Origin: Lujinxingia sediminis
Lineage (GTDB): Bacteria > Myxococcota_A > Bradymonadia > Bradymonadales > Bradymonadaceae
DNA: 64,000 nucleotides
Assembly (NCBI RefSeq): GCF_004005565.1
Contig: NZ_SADD01000014.1
Coordinates: forward strand, 61,876 to 125,875
Direction: 5' to 3'
Under the pieces are notes generated by a model. The model was given only the letters and a program-made list of their open reading frames with translations, was not told where the DNA came from and searched no databases. Positions 1 through 10,431 of the stretch are shown piece after piece. How positions within the stretch are numbered: the first letter of the stretch is position 1; each line of letters begins with the position of its first letter. The position numbers and the translations under genes were made by a program.

Positions 1-511
1 CGTAGAGGTGGCTGTAGGTATGGGCCATCAGCTCGTTGGCTTTTTTGGTGGCTGCGTAGAGGCTGACCGGGTGGTCGATATTATCGTGAATGGAGAAGGG
101 CAAGGAGGTGTTGGCGCCGTAGACTGAGCTCGACGAGGCGTAGACCAGGTGCGGGGTTTGCTGATGCCGACAACCCTCCAGGATGTTGGTGAACGCCACG
201 ATATTGGAGTCGATGTAGGCGTGCGGGTTCTCCAGCGAGTAGCGCACACCGGCCTGGGCGGCCAGGTGCACCACCCGGTCGAAGTCATGGGCTTTAAAGA
301 GGGCGGCGACGCCCTGACGATCAGCCAGCTCAAGTTTCTCGAAGCTGAAGTTCGGGTTGGTCTGCAGCCGCTCCAGGCGCGCCAGCTTGAGGTTGGGATC
401 GTAATAATCGTTGATGTTGTCGACGCCGACCACAGAGTCGCCGCGCGCGAGCAGGCGCGTGGCGAGGTGGGAGCCGATGAATCCGGCAGCGCCGGTGACC
501 AGGATCTTCAT
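1..511 (-). CDS. UDP-glucuronate 4-epimerase (CapI/LpsL type), 3' end cut by window edge
   Basis: Interconverts UDP-glucuronate and UDP-galacturonate in the cytoplasm, supplying uronic acids for surface polysaccharide. About 170 N-terminal residues are visible. They start [16 protein letters not shown], whose GAAGFIG is the NAD-binding glycine loop, continue with [12 protein letters not shown], typical of CapI/LpsL epimerases, and include the SDR catalytic pair in LYAATKKAN (Tyr-x3-Lys). The family is about 335 residues, so roughly half is missing to the left. It lies last in a minus-strand run after the TviB-type and Ugd dehydrogenases. Ugd makes its substrate, so the two probably work in series. 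The family call is firm. The substrate comes from similarity and neighbours. Confidence 0.88.
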   Translation of the reverse strand, partial: MKILVTGAAGFIGSHLATRLLARGDSVVGVDNINDYYDPNLKLARLERLQTNPNFSFEKLELADRQGVAALFKAHDFDRVVHLAAQAGVRYSLENPHAYIDSNIVAFTNILEGCRHQQTPHLVYASSSSVYGANTSLPFSIHDNIDHPVSLYAATKKANELMAHTYSHLY

Positions 512-559
512 AGAGAGCTCGTCGGGTCGAAGAGGTGAGACTTCTGAGAATAATGAGGA

Positions 560-1843
560 TTAGAGGCGAGCGTCGGAGTCGCCGGTGGGCAGGACATATT
601 TGATGTCGTAGACCACCGCGCCTTCTTTGCCGAGGGCGCGAATCTGCTCGGCGCCCATCTCGCGGAACTCGTCATGGGCCACGGCCAGGATGATGGCGTC
701 GTAGTGGCCCGGCTTCGGCTCTTTGATGGGGTCGATGCCGTACTCGTGGCGGGCTTCTTCGGCGTCAACCCAGGGATCGTAGACGTGCACGCGGGCGTGG
801 TAGGTCTCCAACTCACGGATGATGTCGATCACGCGGGTGTTGCGCAGGTCCGGGCAGTTCTCTTTGAAGGTCAGTCCCATCACCAGCACGTTGCTGTCGA
901 CGACCTGAAGTCGACGCTGGGTCATGAGCTTGGCGACCTGGTGGGCGATGTGGCTGCCCATGGAGTCGTTGAGTCGCCGGCCGGCCAGGATCATCTCGGG
1001 GTTGTAGCCGATCGCCTGGGCTTTATGCGTCAGGTAGTAGGGGTCGACGCCGATGCAGTGACCCCCGACAAGGCCTGGGCGGAAGGGCAAAAAGTTCCAT
1101 TTGGTGCCGGCTGCCAGGAGCACCTCTTCGGTGTCGATGCCCAGGCGGTTGAAGATCAAGGCCAGCTCGTTGATCAGCGCGATGTTGACGTCGCGCTGGG
1201 TGTTCTCGATGACCTTGGCCGCTTCGGCCACCTTGACCGAGCTTGCCTTATGGGTGCCGGCGGTGATGACGGAGCGGTAGAGCGCGTCGACAAAGTCGGC
1301 CGCCTCGGGGGTAGAGCCGCTGGTGACTTTGACGATGGTGGTCAGGCGATGCTGCTTATCGCCCGGGTTGATGCGTTCGGGGCTGTAGCCCACGAAGAAG
1401 TCCTGATTAAAGCGCAGCCCACTGGTCTCTTCGAGCAGCGGCACGCAGACCTCTTCGGTGGCCCCCGGGTAGACGGTGGATTCGTAGATGACCACATCGC
1501 CCTTGTTGAGCACCGCACCGACCGCGCGGCTGGCGCTCTCCAGGGGGCTTAAGTCGGGGCGCTTATGCTCGTCAATGGGCGTGGGTACGGTGACCACGTA
1601 GACGTTGCAATCGGCGATGTCGTTGAGCTCGGTGGTGTAGCGCAGGCGTTGTGCGCTGACCAGATCGTCGGGCTCAACCTCCCGGGTGCTATCTCTGCCT
1701 TCGCGCAGTTCGTTGACGCGGCGAGGGTTGATGTCGAAGCCGACGGTGTCAAAGCGCCGCCCGAACTCCACGGCCAGCGGCAGGCCGACGTAGCCGAGCC
1801 CGACGATGGCAATCTGAGCGGTGTCGAGGGTGGGGGTGCCCAT
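560..1843 (-). CDS. UDP-N-acetylhexosamine 6-dehydrogenase (TviB/WbpO type)
   Basis: NAD-dependent four-electron oxidation of C6 of a UDP-HexNAc (UDP-GlcNAc or UDP-GalNAc) to the uronic acid. The 427-residue protein has the N-terminal Rossmann motif [14 protein letters not shown] and the catalytic Cys263 in [14 protein letters not shown]. The stretch [16 protein letters not shown] is typical of TviB/WbpO rather than WbpA or Ugd. The ATG is preceded by AGGAG at six bases. It lies 23 bases after ugd and 48 before the epimerase, so probably one operon. With the aminotransferase, acetyltransferase and oxidoreductase at 10.4-13.3 kb it would complete a path to UDP-2,3-diacetamido-glucuronate. Choice of GlcNAc over GalNAc is inference. 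Confidence 0.9.
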   Translation of the reverse strand: MGTPTLDTAQIAIVGLGYVGLPLAVEFGRRFDTVGFDINPRRVNELREGRDSTREVEPDDLVSAQRLRYTTELNDIADCNVYVVTVPTPIDEHKRPDLSPLESASRAVGAVLNKGDVVIYESTVYPGATEEVCVPLLEETSGLRFNQDFFVGYSPERINPGDKQHRLTTIVKVTSGSTPEAADFVDALYRSVITAGTHKASSVKVAEAAKVIENTQRDVNIALINELALIFNRLGIDTEEVLLAAGTKWNFLPFRPGLVGGHCIGVDPYYLTHKAQAIGYNPEMILAGRRLNDSMGSHIAHQVAKLMTQRRLQVVDSNVLVMGLTFKENCPDLRNTRVIDIIRELETYHARVHVYDPWVDAEEARHEYGIDPIKEPKPGHYDAIILAVAHDEFREMGAEQIRALGKEGAVVYDIKYVLPTGDSDARL

Positions 1844-1866
1844 GAGGTCTCCTGCGAAGACGAAGG

Positions 1867-3264
1867 TTAGCGAGGTTGGGAGCCCGGACGAGGGTCCAGG
1901 GCAAGAATGGTCGCCGGATCGCGATTCTCACTGCTGCGGCCGATGGCATCATAATAGAAACCGGCGGCGCGCATCTGGTGCGGATCGTATTGATTTCGGC
2001 CGTCAAAGACGACTTTATGGCGCATCAGCCGGGCCATAGCTCCAAGATCGGGATGGCGGAAAGGTTTCCACTCGGTGACCAAAATCAAGGCGTCGACTCC
2101 TTCTAACGCGGCATACTGGTGTTCGGCCAGCATAAGATGCTGACGATCAAACCACTCCTGCGGGAAGTGCTCGCGGGCAGCTTCCATAGCCACCGGATCG
2201 TAGGCCTGAATGCGCGCACCGCGCGCGATGAGATGCTCGAGCAGGATGCGAGAGGGGGCTTCGCGAAGATCGTCGGTGCCCGGCTTAAATGCCAATCCCC
2301 AGAGACCGAAGCTCAACGCGCTTAAGTCCTCACCGTAGCGAGCGATGATCTTCTGCGCCAGCCGTTCCTTTTGAACCTGGTTGCGTCGCTCCACTGCGTC
2401 GAGGATCCCCGGCTCGATTCCCCGGTCGCGGGCCATATGGCAAAGGGCGCGCACGTCTTTGGGAAAGCAGGAGCCCCCGTAGCCGCAGCCCGGGTAGATG
2501 AAGTGGTAGCCGATGCGTTCATCGGAGCCGATGCCCAGGCGTACATTTTCCACATCCACCCCGAGCGCTTCACAGAGATGGGCGACCTCGTTCATAAAGG
2601 AGATCTTGGTCGCAAGCATGGCGTTGGCAGCGTATTTGGTCATCTCAGCGTCGCGCGTGCCCATAAAGAGCAAGCGCTGGTGATTGCGGTTAAAGGGGGC
2701 GTAGAGTTCGGCCAGGCGCTCGCGGGCATGCTCATCTTCGGTGCCGATGATGATGCGGTCGGGCTTCATAAAGTCGTCGATCGCCGCGCCTTCTTTCAAA
2801 AACTCCGGGTTGGAGACGACGACCACGCGATGGTCGACACCGCGATGCGCCAGATGATGCTCAATGGTCTCCTGGACCATGCGAGCGGTGCCCACCGGCA
2901 CTGTCGATTTATCGACGACGATGGCGTCGCGCTTCAGGTGCTCGCCGAGCTGGCGGGCAACCTCCAGCACGTGCTGCAGATCGGCCGAGCCATCCTGGTC
3001 GGGCGGGGTGCCCACGGCGATGAAGAACACCTCGTCGGACTCCGAGGTTTCGGATAACGAGGTGGAGAATGTCAGTCGTTTTTGGGCGATGTTACGCTGG
3101 AGGAGCTCGTCGAGTCCGGGCTCAAAGATGGGGCTTTTGCCCTGACGAAGTTGCGCTACTTTGCGGGCATCGACGTCGATGCAGGTCACCTGATGGCCCA
3201 TCTCAGCAAAACAGGTTCCGGTGACCAGCCCGACATAACCGGTGCCGATGATCGTGAGGTTCAT
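1867..3264 (-). CDS. ugd: UDP-glucose 6-dehydrogenase
   Basis: Oxidises UDP-glucose to UDP-glucuronate with two NAD+. The 465-residue protein begins [20 protein letters not shown] (Rossmann fold), has the [15 protein letters not shown] substrate loop and the catalytic Cys266 in [14 protein letters not shown], then the usual C-terminal UDP-binding domain ([13 protein letters not shown]). The ATG has AGGAG about six bases upstream. It is followed after 23 bases by the TviB-type dehydrogenase and preceded by the 4,6-dehydratase. UDP-glucuronate is the substrate of the epimerase at the left edge, so this gene feeds a galacturonate or glucuronate branch of the polysaccharide. Length and motifs are normal for the family. 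Confidence 0.95.
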   Translation of the reverse strand: MNLTIIGTGYVGLVTGTCFAEMGHQVTCIDVDARKVAQLRQGKSPIFEPGLDELLQRNIAQKRLTFSTSLSETSESDEVFFIAVGTPPDQDGSADLQHVLEVARQLGEHLKRDAIVVDKSTVPVGTARMVQETIEHHLAHRGVDHRVVVVSNPEFLKEGAAIDDFMKPDRIIIGTEDEHARERLAELYAPFNRNHQRLLFMGTRDAEMTKYAANAMLATKISFMNEVAHLCEALGVDVENVRLGIGSDERIGYHFIYPGCGYGGSCFPKDVRALCHMARDRGIEPGILDAVERRNQVQKERLAQKIIARYGEDLSALSFGLWGLAFKPGTDDLREAPSRILLEHLIARGARIQAYDPVAMEAAREHFPQEWFDRQHLMLAEHQYAALEGVDALILVTEWKPFRHPDLGAMARLMRHKVVFDGRNQYDPHQMRAAGFYYDAIGRSSENRDPATILALDPRPGSQPR

Positions 3265-3364
3265 GGTCTCTCCTGGGGAGGGCGTGGAGCCCCCGGTGAG
3301 GGGGCAGCCGGAGCATGGGGATCACCGAGGTCAGGAGCGACGGTGATCACGAGCAACAAGGGGC

Positions 3365-5284
3365 TCAGCGCGCGGCGCGAAGGCGAGGAAGCTCAAGAAC
3401 CGTCGCGTCGGTATGCGGGCTCTGGTAGTCGGGGATCAGGTCGGCAAGTAACGCACGGACCCCGGAGTGATCGCCGCGATCGGCAGCTGCCAGAAGCTCG
3501 TGGTAGAGCGCGTCGAAGTGTTCGGGAGGCCCGCTGGATGTTTTGCCCACAAAGATCTGGGCGTGTTCGGTTCGATCGACGTCTTCCTCGTCGAGGGTCA
3601 GCTCCTCGAAAAGTTTTTCGCCGGGGCGAATACCGGTGAACACGATCGGAATCATGGCTTCATTGGCACCCGAGAGCCGGATCATATCGCGGGCCAGATC
3701 GGCGATGCGCACCGGTCGGCCCATATCGAGGATAAAAAGGCTGGCCTGGCTCTCGAAGCTGGCGGCCTGCAAGACCAGCTGCACCGCCTCGGGGATCGTC
3801 ATGAAGTAGCGGGTCATCTCGGGGTGGGTCACCGTGACCGGACCGCCGCGGCGGATCTGATCGCGGAAGATAGGCACCACCGAACCGTTGGAGCCGAGCA
3901 CGTTGCCAAAGCGCACCGCGCAAAATCGTGTATCCGGATGCTCCTGGCCCAGGCGCGCCACGATCCACTCGGTGACGCGCTTGGTCGCGCCCATCACGCT
4001 GGTGGGGTTGACCGCCTTGTCGGTGGAGATGAGGACGAAGGTCGACACGCCCATCTCCGCGCTGAGGCGAGCGACGATTTCGGTGCCGCGCACGTTGTTT
4101 TTGACGGCTTCAGCCGGGCTTTGCTCCATCAGCGGCACATGTTTGTACGCCGCGGCATGAAGCACCACCTGGGGGCGATGCGTCTCAAAGATCGCGCGCA
4201 TCCGCCCTGCATCGGCCACGCTGGCGACGCAAGGCACGACGGGGCGATCGTCGTTCGGGTTGAGCTCGCGGTGGATCTCAAAGAGAGGGGTCTCCGCCTG
4301 TTCCACCAACACCAGGGTGGAGGGCGAGAACCCGGCGATCTGCCGGCAGAGCTCGCTGCCGATCGAGCCCCCGGCACCGGTGACCAGCACGCGTCGATCT
4401 TTGAGAAAGCCAGCCAGCGATTCCAGATCAAGCTCCACCGGGTCGCGGCGTAGCAGGTCGGCGATGGAGACCTCACGCAGGCGATCGAGTGAGATCTCCT
4501 GATGCAGCATCGCCTCAACCGCTGGCAAAATGCGGGTGTGAACGCCGAGTGGAGCGGCAAGCTCAATGACCCGTCTCACCTGATGCTGCTCTTCGGGCGG
4601 AAGCGCGATGATGATCTCCTCAATATCGTGGCGCTCCACCAGCTGTGCGATACGATCGAGAGGCCCTTCCACCGGGATGCCGTGGAGGCGAAGCCCCCGC
4701 TTATAGGGGTCGTCGTCCACAAAGAGCAGCGGGCGCAGGCGCAGGTTGGGGCTGCGGTTGATCTCGCGCACCATCAGATCGCCGGCATCGCCCGCTCCTA
4801 CGATCATCAGATTGCGCGCTCGCCGTGGAGTGGCGCTCAACGCCATTGCCTCGCGCACCAGGCGCAACGCGCCGCGTACCCCGCCCAGAAGAACCAGACT
4901 CAGCGTAAAGTCGAGCAGGTAGATCGAGCGCGGAAAGCTCTCCGGGCGTAGCACCAGCGTGTTAATCGCCATAAAGATCAACGCCGAGATCGCCAGCGCG
5001 TACGCCAGCGAGATGATGTCGTAGAGGCTGACGTACTTCCACCATCCCTGGAACATCTTGAGGTAGGCAAAGACGATCGTCTTCACCCCCAGCAAAACGA
5101 GCAGCCCGCCGCCCAGCGTGGGCAGGTATTCAGCGGGGATACGAAGATCGAAGCGAAAGAGAAATGACCCCAGATAGGCCGCCGAGAAGAAGGCCAGGTG
5201 GGCCAGCGCCAGGATTGCGCTGCGCCAGCCGGCTGGCAGTCGACTCAGAGGTTCCATCCACCGCGACAGCGTGTTCATCGCCAT
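3365..5284 (-). CDS. membrane-anchored NDP-sugar 4,6-dehydratase (WbpM/PglF/CapD family)
   Basis: Converts UDP-GlcNAc-type sugars to 4-keto-6-deoxy sugars, the first step to amino-dideoxy sugars. Predicted 639 residues. Four hydrophobic segments fill roughly the first 140 residues. A first Rossmann domain follows (IVGAGDAGDLMVREI), then the catalytic SDR domain (VLVTGAGGSIGSELCRQI). The active-site motif TSVMGATKR carries Met431 and Lys435 where most SDRs have Tyr and Lys. This Met variant is characteristic of WbpM/FlaA1/PglF. I chose the start at 5284 because GGGAG lies nine bases before it; upstream in-frame residues look like non-coding translation. It is followed 100 bases later by ugd. 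Confidence 0.9.
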   Translation of the reverse strand: MAMNTLSRWMEPLSRLPAGWRSAILALAHLAFFSAAYLGSFLFRFDLRIPAEYLPTLGGGLLVLLGVKTIVFAYLKMFQGWWKYVSLYDIISLAYALAISALIFMAINTLVLRPESFPRSIYLLDFTLSLVLLGGVRGALRLVREAMALSATPRRARNLMIVGAGDAGDLMVREINRSPNLRLRPLLFVDDDPYKRGLRLHGIPVEGPLDRIAQLVERHDIEEIIIALPPEEQHQVRRVIELAAPLGVHTRILPAVEAMLHQEISLDRLREVSIADLLRRDPVELDLESLAGFLKDRRVLVTGAGGSIGSELCRQIAGFSPSTLVLVEQAETPLFEIHRELNPNDDRPVVPCVASVADAGRMRAIFETHRPQVVLHAAAYKHVPLMEQSPAEAVKNNVRGTEIVARLSAEMGVSTFVLISTDKAVNPTSVMGATKRVTEWIVARLGQEHPDTRFCAVRFGNVLGSNGSVVPIFRDQIRRGGPVTVTHPEMTRYFMTIPEAVQLVLQAASFESQASLFILDMGRPVRIADLARDMIRLSGANEAMIPIVFTGIRPGEKLFEELTLDEEDVDRTEHAQIFVGKTSSGPPEHFDALYHELLAAADRGDHSGVRALLADLIPDYQSPHTDATVLELPRLRAAR

Positions 5285-5514
5285 AAGCGATGCTCCCATG
5301 CGCTGGCCGAGACAGCCTGGCCCAGAGGCGCGTTGCGGCGCGTTACTGCCCGACATCCGGCAGGTTCGCGCGGTTCGAAAGGTTCCCCCCACGCGTTGGT
5401 GGGTGCTACGAGCGCCTCGGTCCCCCGGGGCGTTGGCGTTGGTCGCTGAGGACGAACGCCATTAAAATTCGTATGTGGCAGAAGCTAACCCCCCCTCGCC
5501 ACGGGTCAACGCGC
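5285..5514. other. 230-base intergenic gap
   Basis: Lies between the end of the O-antigen ligase gene and the start of the 4,6-dehydratase gene, both on the minus strand. I see no gene and no hairpin with a T-run. An AT-rich patch around 5461-5476 could serve a minus-strand promoter for the dehydratase operon, but no -35/-10 pair is convincing. Confidence 0.3.
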
Positions 5515-8025
5515 TCAGGGTTGTCGCGCGCACTCCGAGCGCAGCTGTCGCAGAGCCCGCTGGTGAGGCCCCTGGCCGTGGTCGCGAATCACCGCCGCCA
5601 GATCAATGCACTTTTTATGGCGGACGAGAAAACGCCCCAGATCGCGAGGCTCATCGTAGTGGCGGACCAGCCGTTCCAGAAGTACCCGGGCGCGTCGAAG
5701 ATCGCCCTGCGCCTCGGCGATTGCCGCCTCACTGCGCCAGCATACCCCCTGGTCACGGGCGTGCAGCGGGGGAGCACAGCCGATGGCGTAGATCGCGTTG
5801 AGCAAGGCCTGGCGGTCGCTTTCGCCTTCGTCGGGGCGATGGTCGGGCGCGGTGACGCGCAGAAGATCGCGCGCCACATCGGCGCTCAGCCAGCCCCCCC
5901 GGAGCGCGCGCTCGGCCAGCGCCAGAGCGGCCTCGGGACGCTCCTGACGGTGGTAGATCTGTATCAGCTCTCGCAGCACCTGATCGTGCACCTCCTGCTG
6001 GTCTCCAGGATTCATGGCCAGCAGTTGCCCCGCCCACAACTCGCTGAGCTCCCAGAGCTTCTGTTCGCGATAGAGCTGTATCAGCCCCAGGCGCAACGCC
6101 GTGCTCTGTGGCCGCTCATCAAGCATCGCCAGCGCGAGCTCGGCTGCCTGCGCCGGCCCCTCCACCCGGGCGCATTCTCGCAGGGCAAAACTCAGCAGGG
6201 ACTCGCTGGCGCGGCCCAGGGCCAGCGCGCGATGAGGAATGTCGTGGAGATCGCGAAACAAAAATGCACCCAGCCAGCTGGCCGGTGCCAGATGGGGCTC
6301 GGCGTAGAGCTCGCGCCAGATCCGGGCGGCCTCTTCGTGCTGGCCGTCGACGACCAACGTCCGCGCCAGCACCAGCCCCTGATGGGGAAATGGGTTGAGC
6401 GCGTAGGCCCGTCGGGCCAGGGCGAGCGCGCGCTCGGTGTGACCTGCCTGGCGCAGCTCCACGCTCCGATCGCCGAGGGCAGCAGCGTCGGTGGGGAAGA
6501 GCGCCAGCCGCTGCTTCACCTGCTCTTCGGCGTCAGGCGCGTCCGCATCATAAAGCCCCCAGAGCAGTCCGCAGGCCAGCAGTATACCGGCGGCCAGTGC
6601 TCCGACCAGCGCGCGGTAGAGCCGCTGGCTCAGGGGGCGATGGTAGCCTGGAGCGCTCGTTTTGGCGCCGGCCACGCAGAGTTCAATAATCATCAACGCC
6701 GGCAGCGAGATTCCCAGCGTGAAGAAAGGAAAGTGAAAGAGAGAGGCCACGCTAAGCCCCACAGCCAGGGCCACTGCGATCGCCCCCATGCGAGGGTTCT
6801 CGCTGGCCAGGGCCTGTCGCACGAGCAGCACAAGACTCATCCCGAGCAGCGCGATCGCGGCGATGCCGACCGGCCAGCCATAGGCAAAGATCCACTCCAC
6901 CGGCTCGTTCTCAATGGTGGGCACGCTGTGCATTCCCACGATATGGGGGTCGAGGTAGGCGGGTAAGCCCATTCCCACGGCGCCAGCGCCGGCGCCGGTC
7001 AGCCAGAAGTCGCCAGCGGCACGCAGCGCCGCCCCACTCATATGAAGACGCACCTCGAGGCTGGTCTGTGCCAGGGAGTCGGCCACACTAAAGTGCTGCG
7101 GTAAGAGAAGGCCGGCGATGACCAGTGCCGCAGCAAGTCCGCCACCGATCCACACCAGGCGGTGATGAGGCGTCTTCTCCCGGGGGGCATCGGACGTGTG
7201 CGTGGCGGCATGGCGAAACAGCACCGCCCCGCCGGCCAGAGCGGCCAAACCCAGCGCAAGCAGCGAGCCCTCGCTGCGATGGGCCAGGGTCAGTACGCCG
7301 AAGATCGCGCAGAACACCATCATCGTTGCACTCAACGCGCGTTGGCGCCGCGCCCACATCAGCGCTGCACCGGCGCTTACAAGGGTGGCCAGCGCATAGT
7401 AGGTTGCGGCGTGGTTGGTGCTCACAAAGGGGGCCCAGGCTCGGGGATGCAAGCTGGCCTGGTAGAGCCCGAGTATTTTGTCGGTCTGGCTGAGCACCTG
7501 CATCGCACCGGCCAGCGCGACCACGATCGCGATGATCGAGGCGGCGGCCAGCCCCTGACGGCGCAGCGCGCGCCAGCGCCCCAGATTGCTCACCGCCAGC
7601 GCCCCCAGGCTCAGCGCAAACCACTTGAGCGCCATCGCCGCGCTGGCCGGCGCATCAAGTGAGAGCGGGCGAAACGCCGGCAACGCCCTCTCCCCGAACG
7701 CCGCTTCCCAGCTCAGCCTCAACGCCTCGCCACTCGCCGGACTCACGAGGTTGATGAGCCCCACCGGCATCGGCAACGCCTGCAGCAGCGAAACCATCCC
7801 CAGCATCGCGAAGACCGCCGCCGGAATAGAGCAGCGCCGCAGCCCGGTTGGCCGACCCTCCATCGCGAACTCGCCGATAAGCACGACCACAAGGGCCAGC
7901 GTCGCCAGGAGCGCCGCGCTCAACGCATGCACCCCTCCAACCATCAGCGGACTTGCCAGCAGCAAAATGGCGAGCAAGATCGAGGAGACCTTAAGCCAGA
8001 GCGGGCGGGATTTTTGTCGGGCCAT
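5515..8025 (-). CDS. O-antigen ligase/polymerase family membrane protein with TPR tail
   Basis: Predicted 836-residue integral inner-membrane protein of the WaaL/Wzy superfamily, which joins or polymerises undecaprenyl-linked glycans on the periplasmic side. About twelve hydrophobic segments occupy residues 1-500. The family signature is seen as WAPFVSTNHAATYYA, a P-F-x-N-H type motif in a periplasmic loop. After the last helix (ILLACGLLWGLYD) comes a soluble region of about 320 residues made of TPR-like helix pairs, for example ALALARRAYALNPFP and ALALAERALRGGWLS. An ATG with GAGG eight bases upstream fixes the start. It is divergent from the Wzc-type kinase, with 122 bases between, consistent with a shared regulatory region. 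Ligase versus polymerase cannot be told from sequence. Confidence 0.82.
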   Translation of the reverse strand: MARQKSRPLWLKVSSILLAILLLASPLMVGGVHALSAALLATLALVVVLIGEFAMEGRPTGLRRCSIPAAVFAMLGMVSLLQALPMPVGLINLVSPASGEALRLSWEAAFGERALPAFRPLSLDAPASAAMALKWFALSLGALAVSNLGRWRALRRQGLAAASIIAIVVALAGAMQVLSQTDKILGLYQASLHPRAWAPFVSTNHAATYYALATLVSAGAALMWARRQRALSATMMVFCAIFGVLTLAHRSEGSLLALGLAALAGGAVLFRHAATHTSDAPREKTPHHRLVWIGGGLAAALVIAGLLLPQHFSVADSLAQTSLEVRLHMSGAALRAAGDFWLTGAGAGAVGMGLPAYLDPHIVGMHSVPTIENEPVEWIFAYGWPVGIAAIALLGMSLVLLVRQALASENPRMGAIAVALAVGLSVASLFHFPFFTLGISLPALMIIELCVAGAKTSAPGYHRPLSQRLYRALVGALAAGILLACGLLWGLYDADAPDAEEQVKQRLALFPTDAAALGDRSVELRQAGHTERALALARRAYALNPFPHQGLVLARTLVVDGQHEEAARIWRELYAEPHLAPASWLGAFLFRDLHDIPHRALALGRASESLLSFALRECARVEGPAQAAELALAMLDERPQSTALRLGLIQLYREQKLWELSELWAGQLLAMNPGDQQEVHDQVLRELIQIYHRQERPEAALALAERALRGGWLSADVARDLLRVTAPDHRPDEGESDRQALLNAIYAIGCAPPLHARDQGVCWRSEAAIAEAQGDLRRARVLLERLVRHYDEPRDLGRFLVRHKKCIDLAAVIRDHGQGPHQRALRQLRSECARQP

Positions 8026-8147
8026 CAGGCGCCTCGTGGTGTGGCCAAGCCTAAAAATGGGCGGCGTTGACGCCGCAGACTTGAGTCTCTACGATCGCGC
8101 GCCGCGTCGTCAAAAGGCCCCCGGGGCCCCCATGACCTGAGAGCACT

Positions 8148-10364
8148 ATGTCGGACCAGTACGGATTCCAAGAGCCACGCCAAAGCAGCGCGCCCGAAGA
8201 GCGTGGCGAGTCGCTCGGTGCCCTTATCGGGCGCTACTGGGCGCTCTTTCGACGTTTTTACTGGGTGCTCATCCTCACCTCGATCGCATGCGTGGCGGCG
8301 GCCTATTTCTGGACCGATCGACAGCCTCGCATCTATCAGGCTACCAGCAAACTTATCTTTCATGAGTCGCGCCCCAATGTCTTTGGTAAGCAGTTTGAGC
8401 GGGTTGAGCTTGTCGATCCGGGCGGCCGCTGGCAGTTCGAGCAGTTCTGGAACACCCAGAAAGAGGTGCTCGGCTCCAAATGGTTTGCCCAGCGCGTCAT
8501 CGAACGCGAGGGTCTTCTGGACGCCCCGGGCTTTTTATCCCCTTCTGTGCAGCAGTTAGATGAGGATGAGCGCATGAAGCGCGCCGTCAACACCCTGCAG
8601 CGCGTGGCGGTTTATTCTCTGCAGCGCGACAGCCGGGTGGGCCTTGTTCAGGTGCGTTTCAAAGATCCGGAGCTTGCTGCCAGTATCGCCGATGGCATCT
8701 CGGAGACCTACGTCGAGTACATCCGCGAGTTTCAGACTGGCGGGCTGCGTCAGCTGGCGAACTGGTTTGACGATTACGTCTCCACCAAGCGCGAGGAGCT
8801 CGATGAGTCGCGCTCCGAGTTGCAGAAATACCAGCGCGATAACAACATTCTCTCGCATACCTTCGAAGATCGCCGCGAGATGGCTGCGGAGGGCCTGGCC
8901 GCCGTCAGCACGCAGCTGCGCGACGTGCAGGCGCGTCTTTTTGCCGAGGAGGCGCTGCTCAATCAGCTCGAGACGATGGAGTCCCGTGGTGATGATCTGC
9001 GCGCGCTGGGCGATCTTGTCGATAACCCGGCGCTTAAACGCGGCCTCGATCGCGAGAGCGAACTTCTGGAGCGTCGCGCCGAGCTCAAGACACGCTATCT
9101 CGATGCTCACCCTGAGGTGCGCGCCGTTGATGAGCAGCTCGAAGTGGTACGTCGCTCCATCGAAGAGGAGATCGGGCGGATTCGCACCGCGGTGGCCAAC
9201 CGCGCTGCCGTCACCCGCCGCAACACTGCCAACCTCCAGGAAGAGATCGAGCGCCACAAGGCCGAGATCGCTGAACTCAACCAGATTGGCTTTCGCTACA
9301 CCGAGATGCGTGACAGCACGGAGACCCTGCGCCAGCACTATGAGACGGTGCTCGGCCGCACCAACGAGCTCGACCTTAACGCCCTCTATGAGAGCGAGAT
9401 CATTCAGATCCTTGAGAACGCCGATGTTCCCGGTGCCCCGATCAGCCCGCAGGTGCCGCTGAACCTGGCCGTGGGCCTGCTCCTGGGCCTCTTTCTGGGG
9501 GGCTCGATCATGGTGCTTATCGATGCTCTCGATACCACGGTCAAGACCGAGGAGCATGTCACCAAATACACCACACGCCCGATCCTGGGCATGCTTCCGG
9601 CGGTCAACGCCGGGGCGGTCAAGGGCGTGGAGAAGTTCGGCGACTCCGCGCTCGATACGCTCACGCATACCGCTCCGCGTAGCTCTTTTGCCGAGGCGAT
9701 CAAGACCCTGCGCACCAACCTGATGTTCATGGCCCCGGACAACCCCCCACGCGTCCTCCTGATGACCAGCCCGGGCCCCGGCGAGGGCAAGACGCTGACG
9801 TCGGTGAACATGGCGATCGCGCTGGCGCAGTCGGGCCAGCGCACCCTGGTGATCGACAGCGATATGCGTCGCCCCCGCGTCCACAAAGCCCTGGGCATGG
9901 ACAACACGGTGGGCCTCTCCGAGGCCATCACCGGCGAACGCACCTACAAAGAGGCGGTTCGCCCCACGGGTATCGAAAACCTCGAGGTGATGACCTGCGG
10001 ACCGGTGCCTCCCAACCCCTCGGAACTCTTGCAGACCGAGCGATTCCGTAAGCTGGTGCGCGATCTTCGCGAGGACTACGACCGGGTTATCTTCGACTCC
10101 CCGCCCCTGGCCGCGGTGGCCGACGCCCTGGTGCTCAGTCATTCGGCGGATGTGGTCTTGTTGATCCTGAAGTTCGGTCAGACCCGCCAGGAGCTTTTGC
10201 GCCGCTCCATCGAGCAGCTGGAGTCCATCGGGGCGCCCTTCGGCGGCACGGTGCTCAACGACATCGACGAGAACGCCGGCTACGGCTACGCGTATTATTA
10301 CCGCTACCGCTACGACGAGCCGGGCGACTCCGGCGACTCGAAGGGCGGGAAGATGGCCAGCTAA
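8148..10364 (+). CDS. polysaccharide co-polymerase / BY-kinase (Wzc-type tyrosine autokinase)
   Basis: Controls chain length and export of capsule or exopolysaccharide through cycles of tyrosine autophosphorylation. The 738-residue inner-membrane protein has a Wzz domain with a first membrane helix around residues 35-55 and a second around 440-465 (AVGLLLGLFLGGSIMVLID). A long coiled-coil periplasmic part lies between. The cytoplasmic kinase has Walker A GPGEGKT near residue 545, Walker A' LVIDSDMRRPR near 568 and Walker B VIFDSPP near 648. The C-terminus carries a tyrosine cluster (GYGYAYYYRYRYDE), the usual autophosphorylation tail. It faces away from the ligase gene and runs into the convergent aminotransferase. 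A hairpin with six T overlaps the aminotransferase 3' end. Confidence 0.93.
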   Translation: MSDQYGFQEPRQSSAPEERGESLGALIGRYWALFRRFYWVLILTSIACVAAAYFWTDRQPRIYQATSKLIFHESRPNVFGKQFERVELVDPGGRWQFEQFWNTQKEVLGSKWFAQRVIEREGLLDAPGFLSPSVQQLDEDERMKRAVNTLQRVAVYSLQRDSRVGLVQVRFKDPELAASIADGISETYVEYIREFQTGGLRQLANWFDDYVSTKREELDESRSELQKYQRDNNILSHTFEDRREMAAEGLAAVSTQLRDVQARLFAEEALLNQLETMESRGDDLRALGDLVDNPALKRGLDRESELLERRAELKTRYLDAHPEVRAVDEQLEVVRRSIEEEIGRIRTAVANRAAVTRRNTANLQEEIERHKAEIAELNQIGFRYTEMRDSTETLRQHYETVLGRTNELDLNALYESEIIQILENADVPGAPISPQVPLNLAVGLLLGLFLGGSIMVLIDALDTTVKTEEHVTKYTTRPILGMLPAVNAGAVKGVEKFGDSALDTLTHTAPRSSFAEAIKTLRTNLMFMAPDNPPRVLLMTSPGPGEGKTLTSVNMAIALAQSGQRTLVIDSDMRRPRVHKALGMDNTVGLSEAITGERTYKEAVRPTGIENLEVMTCGPVPPNPSELLQTERFRKLVRDLREDYDRVIFDSPPLAAVADALVLSHSADVVLLILKFGQTRQELLRRSIEQLESIGAPFGGTVLNDIDENAGYGYAYYYRYRYDEPGDSGDSKGGKMAS

Positions 10365-10396
10365 GCGGCCTTCCCGTAGATCATATGAACCTTAAA

Positions 10397-10431
10397 GCGC
10401 CCGTTGCTCGCTCAGAGCGCGGGCGTTTTTT
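10397..10431 (+). terminator. rho-independent terminator of the Wzc-type kinase gene
   Basis: Inverted repeat GCGCCCG...CGGGCG closing a 17-base loop that itself pairs partly, followed by six T (10426-10431). It overlaps the last codons of the convergent aminotransferase gene, whose stop is at 10412-10414. Confidence 0.7.
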